DNA of 64,000 nt from Tipula vernalis (GCA_958295665.1 OY282560.1:23333653-23397652); one strand, 5' to 3'. Shown: positions 1 through 11,150, counted from the stretch's first letter. Notes: generated from the letters alone by a model not told the origin. A program made the numbers and translations.

Positions 1-620
1 GAGCAGGATAAGGTGGTTTCACATGTTAAAAAGAAAAATATAAAAAAATAAGTCTGCAGCTTCATCGTTCATGGTCAGGCTTCTGGACAATCTGGACCAT
101 CCGACTAAATCGATGTAGCACTTATTGTGTGTTCGTTTGTGTGACCGACGGCAAGTTCCTCACATAGTCTGGAATGTCTAACCTTTTTCTTTTGGGATGT
201 TATTTCTGATCATTGTCTCTGATGTCGTTTCTAGTGATCTCAGCTTTTTGTTCAATGCACGTTTTTATTCGAATTTACTTCAGCCTTCGAATTCCTCATA
301 GGCAAACGGAAAATCTCTGCACCCCGCTTTCGTGCTTGTTTTCCATTTAGTTAGTTTAAGGTATAGTTCGTAGACGTTCAACTCGCACTACTAAAGTTTG
401 GCATATTGCCAGTTCTTAAATGTATAAATTTAGGGAACACACTTTTCCTCTTGCATTCCTCCAAAAACCAGGTATTTGCTTTGGTATTTACAATCTATGT
501 ACTTCTTCCATTGCAAATATTTATTTCGTTCCCTTGACACGAATACAAACAAAAAGAAATAATTATTTTTAGTTAAAATTCTTAAGAAGATTCGGATTAC
601 AAAAATCTCAGCTTTATTAT
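1..620. other. Non-coding stretch, nothing recognised
   Basis: No convincing open reading frame, RNA gene or repeat is visible. The right part runs into the BEL/Pao remnant, and its upstream pol sequence may continue here in a form too decayed to read. Confidence 0.5.
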
Positions 621-1671
621 GATGAAAAGCATCAACTGATTTTATCTAAAGATCATATTTACTCAAAACTTATCGCTCATGAAGAACACCATCTCGGATT
701 ACATGGAGGCGTTCAAGCGACCCTAGCACAATTACGTACAACATATTGGGTTCTGAATGGTAAACGTCTAGTAAGCACAACAGTCCACAATTGTGTAAGA
801 TGCTTTCGATTCAGGAAAACAGCATTAGAACAATTAATGGGTATGTAACCCGAAGCTAGAGTCACTCCATCTGCCCCTTTCTCCAATACGGGCATCGTTT
901 ACGCGGGTCCATTTGCAATCCGTGTAACCAAGGGAAGAGGAAACAAGTCCTATAAGGGGTACATCGCATTATTCATTTGTTTCTCTACTAAAGCAATTCA
1001 CCTGGAACTGGTGAGTGAGCTAACAACAACAGCCTTCCTAGCAGCATTTAAACGATTTACCTCAAGAAGAGGAACCCCTTTTAACATATTCAGTGACAAC
1101 GGTACCAATTTTGTTGGAGCTCGGAACGCGCTAAGTAAAGAGTTGCAGTTGGCTATATAGCAAGCAAACAAAAATGCAGCTCAGGAAGCAGCTAACTATG
1201 GGGAAGCAGCTAACACTTTGGGGGAATTTGGGAATCTGCTGTAAAAACAACAAGAAACCACTTAAAAAAGTTATCGGTGAAGGCGATCAGCCACCTCGCA
1301 CTGCGACCTAAAAGATCTATTGTGCTGGACCCTGCTTAATTATCCGTCCAGTCAATATTCAGGTTCTTAATGAACCTGATAATACTGCCTCTTGGGTACG
1401 TGATACATACTATCTGGGCTTATTGCTCTCCCTCCTAGATGTTTACTACAGCATGTAGTCTCGCTAGAAAGACGGTAGCATTGGAACCCAAGGACTTCGA
1501 GAGGGCTGTCTCACTCCCGTTGAAACAACACTAACTTATGAAGAGTTCAGCACGGTGCTAACACAAATTGAAGCATGCTTAAACTCCAGACCGATTTTTT
1601 CTTTGTCAAGCGATTTGGATGATTTTGATGCTTTAACGCCTGGGCTTTATATTATTAAATACCGGAAATAA
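621..1671 (+). pseudogene. BEL/Pao retrotransposon integrase remnant
   Basis: A frame opening at about 621 reads as the integrase part of a BEL/Pao Pol. It starts with an HHCC zinc-binding region (LGLHGGVQATLAQLR, then HNCVRCFR) and continues with the integrase core (YAGPF, SDNGTNFVGA, WESAV) and the conserved LTYEEFSTVLTQIEACLN block from 1531. The protein would have joined element cDNA to the host genome. It is dead. There is a TAA at 846-848, a TAG at 1158-1160, and a 239-bp insertion at 1282-1520. The first catalytic Asp, in the G-x-D-Y-A-G-P context, is replaced by Val (codon 897-899). The second Asp (SDNGT) and the Glu (WESAV) are still readable. A short near-duplicate (ggaagcagctaac twice, about 1177-1215) shifts the frame between them. 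No LTR, reverse transcriptase or gag was seen nearby, so this is an isolated 3' pol fragment. The family call is firm; the exact ends are approximate. Confidence 0.85.
1282..1520. mobile_element. 239-bp unidentified insertion with 4-bp TGAA duplication
   Basis: The BEL/Pao integrase frame stops at VIGE and resumes at TTLTYEEF after 239 foreign bases. TGAA stands at both junctions (1278-1281 and 1521-1524). Removing the insert plus one TGAA restores the family's expected continuity. The insert begins ggcgatcagc and ends tcactcccgt. I see no terminal inverted repeats, no poly(A), no TG...CA ends and no ORF. A 4-bp duplication is common for Ty3-type LTR elements, so an atypical solo LTR is possible, but the class is unknown. 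Confidence 0.6.
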
Positions 1672-4645
1672 ATTGCCATTTGTGTGATTTGATAAGAGTA
1701 CGAATTACAAATCTTAGGATTCCAACTTAGATTTATTGAGCCCTCAAATCGTCTAGCGTAACAATTTTAACTCTAAGCACGAGCGATCGAACCCGGGATA
1801 CTGAGAGCGATAAAATAAACGTTCTGACAAAAATTTATAATTTTCAGATAAACTGTGGACATTATAGAATAAACGAATGACAGACTTTTTGATAGTTATG
1901 GATGGTTTAAAATTCACAAAGTGGAAATATTTTTTTATTAGTTTTGCTTTGAGCGATCTTAAACAGGACAGGTGAAAATTTAATAGCAGACGAAAGCAAA
2001 ACCTGGCCTTATTTCTTGGAGAAACAATAAAACTGCTTCAGAAATCTCGAATAATCTTAAAAAAAAAATCCTTAAAAATTCGTAAAATTTTGGAAATTTT
2101 CAATTATTTGAAATATTTTGTAACTTTAAAATCTCGAAAAGTCTCTAATCGTCTATGAGTCTGTAAGTATGCTCAACTACTTCAAGATATTCAGGATTTA
2201 CATAGCAGAACGTACACTAAATTTTCGGATTACTTGATTTTTTTCGTGATTTTCAAGGCTTTCAAGATTATTCGTTGAGTTGCAGATAGACGTAAATTGT
2301 TGGAAATCTCAGTAAACTTCAAAACCCTTAAATTATTTTAATAATACGCAACCTCGTTAAATCTGGAAGATCTCGAAAATGTTCAATTTTCTATAATTAT
2401 TTAACTTTATGAAATATACTCCAGAAATTCTGAAAAGGAGGATAACATTTTTAAATATTCTGGCAAACGGAGGTTTCCATTCAGAATTTCTTCTGCCCTT
2501 TTAACTGAAACGGGTTAACAATTTTTTTAATTTATTAGGGTATTTTGGTACTTTCGGTTATTAAATTAAAATTGAAATGGGGTTTATTTCAAAAATACTG
2601 TAAAAGTTAAATGAAACAATATAAAAAATGCCCCAAATTTTGGGACGTTTTAGTTTCTTAAAATAATCCAATTCCATACACAAATTTTTGGGAAATTTTG
2701 TAATGGCCATATGCCTGATTTATTTTTTATGATTTTCAGTGTGCATTTTGAACCGTTACTTGGCCGCACATTTTTCTTCGCAACGTGCGACAAAATATTT
2801 TTATTATTTATTTTTGATAAACAAAATTACTGATCTAAATGGGCAAGGGTAAGTTATAGAACTTAACCATTTTGATTAATTCGCGCTACAATGTAACACT
2901 TTGAGCACTTGAATCATAAATAACTATTCCAGTTGATGCGAATCTTAGTGATACGATGTATTTTTGTTTTCTGTGTTATAAACATACATAGACATCTACT
3001 TATTGCGTTATCTATGTACCAGACTCGTTCAATTATCTTTTAATCCGAAGCGATTAATTTAATTAGGCATAACGATTATATTCTGTATAAATTAAGAGCT
3101 ATATAACAATTAATTTAAGTGTTTTGAAGTAATTTCGCCGCACAAATGAGGTCATTCATAATAAGTACCGTTAATTTAGTAAATTAGAATTGTTTTGATT
3201 AGGTGAAATAAATTGACAACATTTTTTTTTTTTTAATAGATAAATTAAGTAATTTATCAAATTAACTTAACTACTTTATTAGCAAAGTTAATAGTTAAGT
3301 GACGTAATATAGTACCTATGCAAAAAAATATTTTCTTAACACATATTGTGTTGACATATTAAAAGTAAAAGAAAGTTGTTTTGTTTTTGTATTAAATACC
3401 GTGTGGTTATGTCTCTTTCAAACCATTTTCGACGGCAAAGGTGGAACATATTTACAAGAATTTATTTATTTTCCTTCAAAACAACATATTTCCCTCAGGC
3501 ATAAAATGCTCGGTGCGATATGTATCGTAGGGTGGGGTTTTTTTGTTATTATTTGCTTTTAATCAAATCAAAATTGTTGTTTAACAAAGCCCAGGGATAA
3601 AATGAAAAATTACTAATTAAATGAGACTTTATTGATTTGAACAAAAAAATGCCAAATGTTACAGTTACACATTAATTAATTATTCTGTGAACCGGTTCAT
3701 AAAATAAAGAAAAAGGTAGCTGATCAATCATAATATATTAGAACAAAATCAAGTACTTACTTAGAAATAATTTATTGCCTAGCGCTCTATTTTATTTGGC
3801 CCGATGCTTACCTGGAATAAAAAAAAACAAAAAAAAAAAAACGTTAAATTAATTTTGTTTACAATACATCCTATCGATTACTTGGTACGTACACAAATCA
3901 AAAATCATTTATTATATACCGATTGAAAAAATATGAAATTTAATCCTCTAATTACCTGATTCCTAGAATAAAATTCAATTAAAAAACTCGTTATAGACTA
4001 ATCCTGGGTATAATTTTCAAAAACTAGGGTAATTCGAGAAATATTAATCATTTTTGGTTTGTGTTCGGAACCGAAATATTCGTTTTACATAAATATCATC
4101 ATTTATATCGACTTATATGATATATGCATATGAGCTTTAAAGACATATGGCTTTTGTATAGAAAATCGTTATACTCTGACATATCCTAAAACCATAAAAG
4201 TACATCAACAAATGGTTTACATTTTTTTTTGGTTAAATCTCTCTATGGAAATTTAATGGCAATTTGATTGGCTACATATGTGGATTAGAAATTTTTTTGT
4301 TTCAAATTCTATCGAACAGGAATGAGAAATTAGGTGTACCCTTTCTTATCTACGTAAGGAAAGTTATAAAATTTCGATTTAGATAAGTTTTGGCTTAATG
4401 TCGATAATGTTGATATTAAACTTTGAAGAACAATCCGAAAGCATGATTTAAGGCAAAGTTTTGTTTGAAACATCACTTGAAACATTTGCGTTATATCTAT
4501 CAGTAGAAGCGATACGAACGATACATATCCTTTGATCTGTGTCTGCAAGGTTGGCGAAGATATTTCCATTGTCATAAATATCACAACATATCACAACTTG
4601 AAACATTTATGAGTACATCTATCAGATGAGTACATCTATCAGATG
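1672..4645. other. Long AT-rich non-coding stretch
   Basis: About 3 kb of AT-rich sequence with homopolymer runs (for example around 3222 and 3830) and no frame that looks coding on either strand. The longest reading, on the minus strand at 4330-4584, has no recognisable domain. A 17-bp tandem duplication (gagtacatctatcagat at 4611-4627 and 4628-4644) lies just before the next retroelement fragment and may mark its truncated 5' junction. Confidence 0.5.
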
Positions 4646-4998
4646 TCTTCTGCGAAGTCAGATCAGTGTGGTTGTTGGAGTGATTACGGGGCACTGTCTC
4701 ATAGGGAGGCATGCGAGTAGACTTGGTGTCTTCTCACATGACTACTGTCGTAGTTGCGAGGACGAAGAGGAAGAAGAGACAGTACTTCATTATCTTTCCA
4801 CCTCCCTCGTCTGGCACGAAACAGACTAAAGTTTCTAGGGGCACCACTCTTCAAAGACCTGACGGACCTCTGTAGGATGGACGTCAGGAGTATCCAGCGC
4901 TTTGTTAACAGCTCAAAATGGTTCCAATGAGTTGGAGGAAATATTAATTATTGTGGTATGGCTAGTGGACCGCCACCCAAACCTAACCTAACCTAATA
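4646..4998 (+). pseudogene. LOA/I-like non-LTR retrotransposon, 5'-truncated 3' end
   Basis: The frame at 4626-4829 reads SQISVVVGVITGHCLIGRHA followed by CRSCEDEEEEETVLHYL. This is the conserved C-terminal zinc-binding segment found after the RNase H-like region of LOA/I/R1-group ORF2 proteins. After a frameshift near 4815 the family tail continues (LKFLGAPLFKDLTDLCRMDV, then RSIQRFVNSSKWF) and stops at about 4929. A roughly 65-bp 3' untranslated region ends in three CCTAA units (about 4981-4997) instead of poly(A). Short tandem 3' repeats are usual for I/LOA-type elements. Endonuclease and RT are absent, so this is a dead 5'-truncated copy. Assignment to LOA rather than I is uncertain. Confidence 0.75.
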
Positions 4999-5586
4999 GT
5001 ATAATAGTAAATCGTGTAGTGAATTTTAGCTTGTAAGAATATTTTTAAAAATTTGTAGAACACCCAACATAAAAATTTCTTCTAATAATTCCAGTCGTTT
5101 GAATACATTTAAAATTTCTATTGTCGTATATTTTTAACTAAATGTTCTGAATTACTCTCAAACTTTAAAATTCCTTATTTAAATGTTTACATAAATCTAA
5201 TGCAAAATTCATGTTGTCAATCTAAATAATTTTTAGTAAAAATAGTTAAAATTTCATACAATTTGATAAAATTGGTAAACATTTCAAAAAAAAATAAATT
5301 TAATAAATTTCAGAAATTGTAAATTTCTAAAATTCACACCTGTTCTAAAATATAAAATTGTTCTTAAATAAAGTTCGCAGCGAATTCGGAAACATTTGAA
5401 TCTTTATAAAATCGTAAAGCATCTATAGTTTTAAAATTCATAAAATTGAGAAAATATTCTTGTTTATTACCAATCTAAGTAATAGTTTTAATAAAATTAA
5501 ACTCAAAAATATTTCAAAATTTAAATTTCAGAGTATCAAGTCTGAAATTTAAATTTTTCAGAGTATCAAGTAAAATATATTTTTTT
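4999..5586. other. AT-rich spacer
   Basis: Very AT-rich sequence made largely of aaattt/ttaaaa runs, including an imperfect repeat of a tttcagagtatcaagt string near 5527 and 5560. No gene is visible. It forms the left flank of the Jockey insertion. Confidence 0.5.
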
Positions 5587-5723
5587 AAATTTTCAAGAGT
5601 TGCAATTTTGCTACCACCGAGTAAACATTTAAATAATTTACTTATTACTTGTGTGAAAAGTTGAATCAGCAGTTTAAATCATTTTTTTTTTTAAATTTTG
5701 TGATGTGAAAAATAAGTGAAATC

Positions 5724-7262
5724 GTGATGTTCTCATCTCCGCCTCAAGTAAAAAAGGCTGGGCAAAATCAGCAGACAGCGATGTCCGCAAGCGATTTGCC
5801 ACCGAATGTCACGACCTCAGATATTTTTAATAAAAATACAAAAGTGCAGCATAGTCCAAAGCGACAACAAACTTTAAATGTTCAAAAAATTACCTTACCA
5901 GGCAATTTAAATCAAAGTGAAATTATTAATTTAAATAACATTGGTGTGTTGAACCATAACGAAAATAAAAGTGCATCGTCGCCAAATATTGACAATAAAA
6001 AAAACAATGAGAGTGCATCGACATCAGATGACAATAAAATAAACAGTGATGTAGGTCAGTGTTTAGTGCAAACGGGAATAGACCGGTATATTACTGTCAC
6101 ATCAAAACGAAGAAGAAGCCCTAGATCAGCGGCCAGTGCAAGCGCGAATAAATTCACTAAGCTAGCTAGCGTTGAATTAACGCATGGTAATAGGTATTCT
6201 TGCTTGGTTGTTGACGAGCCGCCGCCCGAAAAAATTTCAAAAGCTGAGAAGCCACCACCAATCTATTTGAGGGAAGAATCAAATAGAGAACTTGCTAAAA
6301 CGATCGAGTTTATCACTGAAGGTGCATTTTATATTTCCGGGATCAAAAGAGGAAATATAAAAGAAACAAAAATTCAACCGCTCAATACTGATGCTTACAG
6401 AGCGTTAATTAAACATTTCGACCAAGTTGGTAAACATTACTACACGTATCAATTAAAGAGCCAAAAAGGATTGGTTGTTGTGTTAAAAGGAATAGAGAGT
6501 TACGTGGATGCAAACGAAATTCAAGCTGCTCTCACTGAAAAAGGTTTCCAGTGCAAAACTATTACCAATATTTTTAATCGGGAGAAAGTTCCTCAGCCAT
6601 TGTTTCGTCTGGAATTAGAACCAGACAATAAAAAGGTTAAAGGCAACCATGCAATATTTGACCTAAAATATCTATTGCACAGAAGAGTTACCATTGAGGA
6701 ACCCAGGAAAAGAAATGGGCCGGTACAATGCGTTAAGTGCCAAGAATATGGCCACACTAGAGCCTATTGCACTTTGAACGATGTTTGTGTTATATGTGGT
6801 GAACTCCATAATTCAAAGGTTTGCAATAAAGCAAAAAATGAAGCATCAGTGAGAAAATGCAGCAACTGCAATGGAAGTCACACAGCTAATTATAGAGGGT
6901 GTCCAATTTATCTGGAATTGAAAAGGAGAATAAATCCAAAGCAGCGAGCAGAGCAGCGAATCCTTAATCTTCATTCTTCAGTTAGAAAAGAAGCACGGCC
7001 AGAAATTGTAAACAGAAACGCTCGAAATGAAAATCAGTGCGCAACTGAAAACGGCAGCGTGCACCAAGGGGTTTCATACGCAAGTGTTCTCAAAGGTACC
7101 GCTCCTAAGGTGCAAGCAAGTGAAGAGGGAAACATCATAACAGCCTTAAACAAATTGACTAATATGATGCAAAGCTTCATGGCGATGATGGAGAGAACCA
7201 TGGATCTAATGATGCAGAATATGAGCACGCTGATGCAGATAGTCGTAAAAAGCCAAAAATGA
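5724..7262 (+). CDS. Jockey ORF1, gag-like nucleic-acid-binding protein
   Basis: An intact 512-codon frame. Jockey ORF1 proteins coat the element RNA in a ribonucleoprotein and help localise it for target-primed reverse transcription. The N-terminal ~150 residues are polar and low in complexity (Asn/Ser/Lys rich). A conserved central block follows, including VPQPLFRLELEP and FDLKYLLHRRVTIEEP. Three zinc knuckles lie at roughly residues 334-395 (CVKCQEYGHTRAYC, CVICGELHNSKVC, CSNCNGSHTANYRGC), the layout expected of Jockey gag-like proteins. The C-terminal ~40 residues are Met-rich (MMQSFMAMMERTMDLMMQNM) and look amphipathic, perhaps for self-association. The stop overlaps the ORF2 start in an ATGA (7259-7262), which suggests coupled or reinitiated translation of ORF2. 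I chose the ATG at 5724 because it is the first in frame. The frame is undamaged although ORF2 is broken. Confidence 0.9.
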   Translation: MMFSSPPQVKKAGQNQQTAMSASDLPPNVTTSDIFNKNTKVQHSPKRQQTLNVQKITLPGNLNQSEIINLNNIGVLNHNENKSASSPNIDNKKNNESASTSDDNKINSDVGQCLVQTGIDRYITVTSKRRRSPRSAASASANKFTKLASVELTHGNRYSCLVVDEPPPEKISKAEKPPPIYLREESNRELAKTIEFITEGAFYISGIKRGNIKETKIQPLNTDAYRALIKHFDQVGKHYYTYQLKSQKGLVVVLKGIESYVDANEIQAALTEKGFQCKTITNIFNREKVPQPLFRLELEPDNKKVKGNHAIFDLKYLLHRRVTIEEPRKRNGPVQCVKCQEYGHTRAYCTLNDVCVICGELHNSKVCNKAKNEASVRKCSNCNGSHTANYRGCPIYLELKRRINPKQRAEQRILNLHSSVRKEARPEIVNRNARNENQCATENGSVHQGVSYASVLKGTAPKVQASEEGNIITALNKLTNMMQSFMAMMERTMDLMMQNMSTLMQIVVKSQK

Positions 7263-9465
7263 CCATCATCAAAATAGCCATATGGAATGCAAACGGCCTA
7301 ACACAACATAAATCGGAGGTACATGCATTCCTCACTGAACACAATATTGACATAATGTTAATATCAGAAACACGCTTCACCAAAAATAGCTATTTCAAAA
7401 TTAATGGGTACTCTATTTATGACACCAAGCACCCAGATGGTAAAGCACATGGAGGCACTGCTGTATTGATTAAGCGAAGATTAAAACACTACGAACTTAC
7501 AAAATATGAGAAAGAACATATACAATCAACGAGCATTTGTCTGCAGGAGTGGTCTGGAAACTGCGTCATATCAGCAGTGTACTGCCCTCCAAAACATGCT
7601 ATAAAAAACTCCAGTTCTTGGATTATTTCAGCCAGCTGGGTAATAAATTTCTTGCGGGCGGTGATTACAACGCTAAACATACTCATTGGGGTTCCAGATT
7701 AACTTCGCCGAAAGGTAAACAACTTTATGATGCCATAGAGGAACAGTCCCTGGATTATTTATCTGCCGGTAACCCAACTTACTGGCCCACGGATAAAAAG
7801 AAAACTCCTGATCTAATTGACTTTTGTGTAACTAAGGGCATTCCACGTACATATGCTAAGGCCACTGATTGCTATGATCTGTCTTCTGATCACTCACCGG
7901 TAATAGTAACATTGAGTACTGATGTCCTAAGGAACGAAATACCGAACCGTCTTACAAACAAAAAAACTAATTGGGATCAATATAGGAGGTTAGTCGAACA
8001 AAAGTGTCTACTTAATATTCCTCTGATCACACCAGCTGATATTGATGCGGCGGCAGAAAATCTAAAAGATGTCATGACATTATCTGCTAAAAGGGCTACA
8101 CCCGGCATAAGTAGTTCGGAAAAAGTTAATAAACTGTCACATAATATACAGGAACTAATCCAGGAAAAGCGAAAGATTCGCCGTCAATGGCAGCAAACAA
8201 AATCACCGTTATTGAAGTGGAAATTAAATCGAGCTATTAAGGCCCTAAGATTTGCTTTGAGCGAAGAAGAAAACCAGCGCGTAAAGAACTACTTAAGTGA
8301 TCTCTCGGCAACCGAGAGGACAGATTATTCCTTGTGGAAGGCAACAAAAAATTTAAAAAGGCCAACAAATTCGAATCCACCGATTAGACTACCAACTGGA
8401 AATTGGGCGAGAAGTGATGAAGAAAAAGCCAATGCTTTTGCTGCTCATCTAGCAACAGTATTCGTCCCACACGAAGAAGATAATTATTTTGTGCTACCCC
8501 AGCCAACGGATGATGGTTTATCCTACAAACCTATAAAGTATAACTGGAAGAAAGTTAAGAATACAATTAAAACTTGCATAAGCCCGAAAAAGGCACCAGG
8601 ACATGATCTTATTACTGGAAAAATGATAAGGGAATTGCCGGATAAATGCATAAAACTAATAACATTTGTATTCAACGCGGGCATGCGAACCAGTTATATT
8701 CCTCAAAAATGGAAGATATCTTTGATCACAATGATTCATAAGCCAAGGAAAAATGAAACGCAAATCTCATCATATCGTCCAATAAGCATGCTTCCCACAA
8801 TCTCAAAGCTATTTGAAAAAATGTTACTAATGAAATTGAAACCAATATTAGAAGAACGGCGCGTTATTCCAGACCATCAATTTGGGTTCCGAAATCAACA
8901 TGGTACTACAGAGCAAGTACACAGGATTGTAAATGCAATCAAAATCACCTTCGAGGAAAAGAAATATTGTGCTGCTGCCTTTTTGGATATCGCCCAAGCT
9001 TTTGATAAAGTTTGGCACGATGGACTAATTTACAAAATTAAGGAGCTTCTACCGAAAAAATTTCACTCAGTTCTGGGAAACTATCTTCTTCAAAGGCAAT
9101 ACATGGTCAAACAAAACAGTGCAACTACTTGCTTAAATGATATTAATGCAGGTGTCCCGCAAGGTAGCGTTCTAGGACCAATATTATACTTATTGTACAC
9201 AGCTGATATACCTGTAACCAACAAAGTGATAATATCAACATTTGCCGATGACACTGCCATCCTGGTGTCTCACACTAATCCTGAAATTGCCTCAAAGGAA
9301 TTACAGAATCATTTAAACAAGGTCGCGGACTGGCTAAAGGCATGGCGAATAAAAGTGAACGAAAACAAATCAACTCACGTCACATTCACGCTAAACAAAC
9401 GCACCTGCCCACCAGTGAAATTAAACGATAAAAATATTCCTCAACAAACGAAGGTAAAATACTGA
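7259..9465 (+). pseudogene. Jockey ORF2, 5' part (endonuclease and reverse transcriptase), frameshifted
   Basis: The ATG overlaps the ORF1 stop. Residues of the apurinic-type endonuclease are visible in order: IAIWNANGL, LISETRF, then after a frameshift AGGDYNAKHTHWGS and LSSDHSPV. The frameshift lies at about 7600-7612 in a run of six A's; upstream sequence is in the frame of 7259-7702 and downstream sequence in the frame of 7537-9465. The reverse transcriptase follows with KKAPGHD, ISSYRPISMLPTISKLFEK, QFGFRNQHGTTEQV, AAFLDIAQAFDKVWH, AGVPQGSVLGPILYLLYTAD and the catalytic FADD at 9241-9252. The enzyme would nick target DNA and copy its own mRNA. The frame ends at 9463-9465 because the first three bases of the inserted LTR (TGA) form an in-frame stop. 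The RT thumb and C-terminus resume at 16932. Motifs are otherwise well kept, so the copy is not very old. Confidence 0.9.
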
Positions 9466-10206
9466 AACGAATCCCCTCAGCTTAGCTGAGGCAACCCGCT
9501 TCTCGAATTTATTATCACTGGTGGCTACATCCCCTGCGGCTTAGCTACCTGCAGCTCAGTCTGGTAGGGGTAGCTTGGTCGTGGGTGGTTGGGGTGTACC
9601 AGTGGTAATCTTGATTACCGCATAATTTGTTTGGAAAGGGACAGTGATGACATCATGCCATCAAGGAAGGGAATTGGGGTTAGGACATATAATGTAAAAG
9701 GACCCAAATTAGTGGTTGATATGCCCTGAATAAGGTCCGCGCCCGTGGTTGTTTATCGTGTTGTTTAAGGTAACATGACTACCTTAAACTACACCTAAAT
9801 GGAACAGCAATATTTCGGGCAGCAAGCCCACGGGTTAGTATGAGACTAGTTTTGGTTAATTAGTTTATTGCGACCGTTCGGAGGTGGCTGGTTTGGAAAG
9901 GGAGTGCAACGCCTATGACGTCGAAGCACACGATGCTCCCGCCTCAATAGAGGCAAACCAACCAAGCTCCTTTCAGTCTAAACGGGTTCTTAAGAACCCA
10001 ATACTTACCCAGTGTTGTTCTCCACAAAGCAGCCAAAAAAAAAAATACAAAAAAACACAAAATTACTTTGAAATTCTACTTTATTCCAACTGAAAATTTT
10101 TTTTTTTACTGCTTTTACTTTCCCAACACCCCTTTTGGTGCCACAAAAAGACTCCTCTTCAAAAAAAAAATGTACATTATTTATACCAATTTTTCTTGTC
10201 GATTCG

Positions 10207-10303
10207 TCATAAAAGTGCATAAAAAATGTCCAACAACGTGACATGGACAACGTGACATGGACAACGTGACATCGCCATCATCAAAATTTATGCACTTTGA
10301 TGA
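10207..10303 (-). promoter_or_regulatory. Inverted repeat enclosing three 14-bp repeats in the LTR
   Basis: The arms tcataaaagtgcataaa (10207-10223) and tttatgcactttgatga (10287-10303) are inverted repeats with one mismatch. Between them lie two full and one partial copy of aacgtgacatggac (10234-10247, 10248-10261, 10262-10272). The same arrangement is at 16379-16475 in the other LTR. Tandem short motifs in a U3-like region often act as enhancers, and the CGTGAC core could be a factor site. The regulatory role is inferred. Confidence 0.45.
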
Positions 10304-10730
10304 CAACAAAATATATTGGTAAGACGATAGTGGCAATTTTCATAGGTTTTTGTTGTTGTACCTTTTTTTTGTTAAAAACCAAAGTACAAAAACAACAAAA
10401 AAATACAAAAAAAAAAAAAATGAAATTCATCAAAACTAAGCGGTAGCTTCGAGTAACCAAGTTCATTACTCGTGCTACACTTTTGCCTTGAAAATTATTT
10501 GTTCTTATCTACATAAAAACAAGGATCGTGTTACATTATTTTTGTATTTACGTTTATTCAACTACCGTATGAGCATATACAGTAATTGGAGTGACGTAAA
10601 CCCAGAAGAATGTGGAATCTCGGCATGGTCGTTTAATGAGATAATAACCGATATTATTTGTGATATCGTTTTGAGGTTTTACCTCGAAGTGTATGCCGAT
10701 TTGTCGTTTTGAGAATTATGGTTTGGATTG

Positions 10731-10759
10731 GTAACGGAATTGTAAATTAATTCCGTTAC
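10731..10759. repeat. Terminal hairpin at the LTR edge
   Basis: gtaacggaatt and aattccgttac pair perfectly around a 7-base loop at the last bases of the LTR (10731-10759; second copy 16902-16930). On the sense strand this is the very start of U3, where integrase would recognise the viral-type DNA end. Confidence 0.7.
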
Positions 10760-10760
10760 A

Positions 10761-11117
10761 GCGTGGGGAAAACCCAAACCCTGAGATAAAAAGGATCTCA
10801 TGCCTTATTGATGGGAAGGACGGGTGGAGTTGATCAGCCTTTAAGTAGTCCAACGTGGCGGACGCCCCACACCCTGGACTAGTCTCAGAGCCGGGCAACT
10901 GTATTTTATACAAGAATATCTTTAATTACTAAACCTACATGACTAATGTTGAAAATTGGGACTTGTTTTATTATTTTTATTTTTTTTTTTACCCCTCTTT
11001 TTTTTTTATGTTTTTTTTTTCTTCCAATTTTCAACCTAAACTATTACGGTCTTACACTATGGGCCTATCCTAATAGGGGAAGGTTTTCCTTTTTTTTTTT
11101 TTTTTTTTTTTTTTTAT

Positions 11118-11150
<33 letters not shown>

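Larger units (their letters stand above)
9463..10760 (-). repeat. 3' LTR of the gag-only element
   Basis: A 1298-bp direct repeat of 15635-16931, starting tgaaacgaat and ending ccgttaca on the plus strand. It carries poly(A)/poly(T) runs, a set of 14-bp repeats flanked by an inverted repeat (10207-10303) and a terminal hairpin (10731-10759). Differences from the other LTR include C/T near 9473, C/A near 9504, A/G near 9918, A/G near 10176 and one extra A near 10410. Short ORFs inside it recur in both LTRs and have no recognisable domain. Confidence 0.93.

Noticed and set aside
1775..1800. tRNA-like B box on the minus strand (gggttcgatc)
   Set aside because: No A box upstream and no T-arm pairing; not a tRNA or a supported SINE.
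9884..10093. Short ORFs within the LTRs (also 10488-10712 and the copies at 16056-16265 and 16659-16883)
   Set aside because: They recur only because the LTR is duplicated, are low in complexity, and have no domain.
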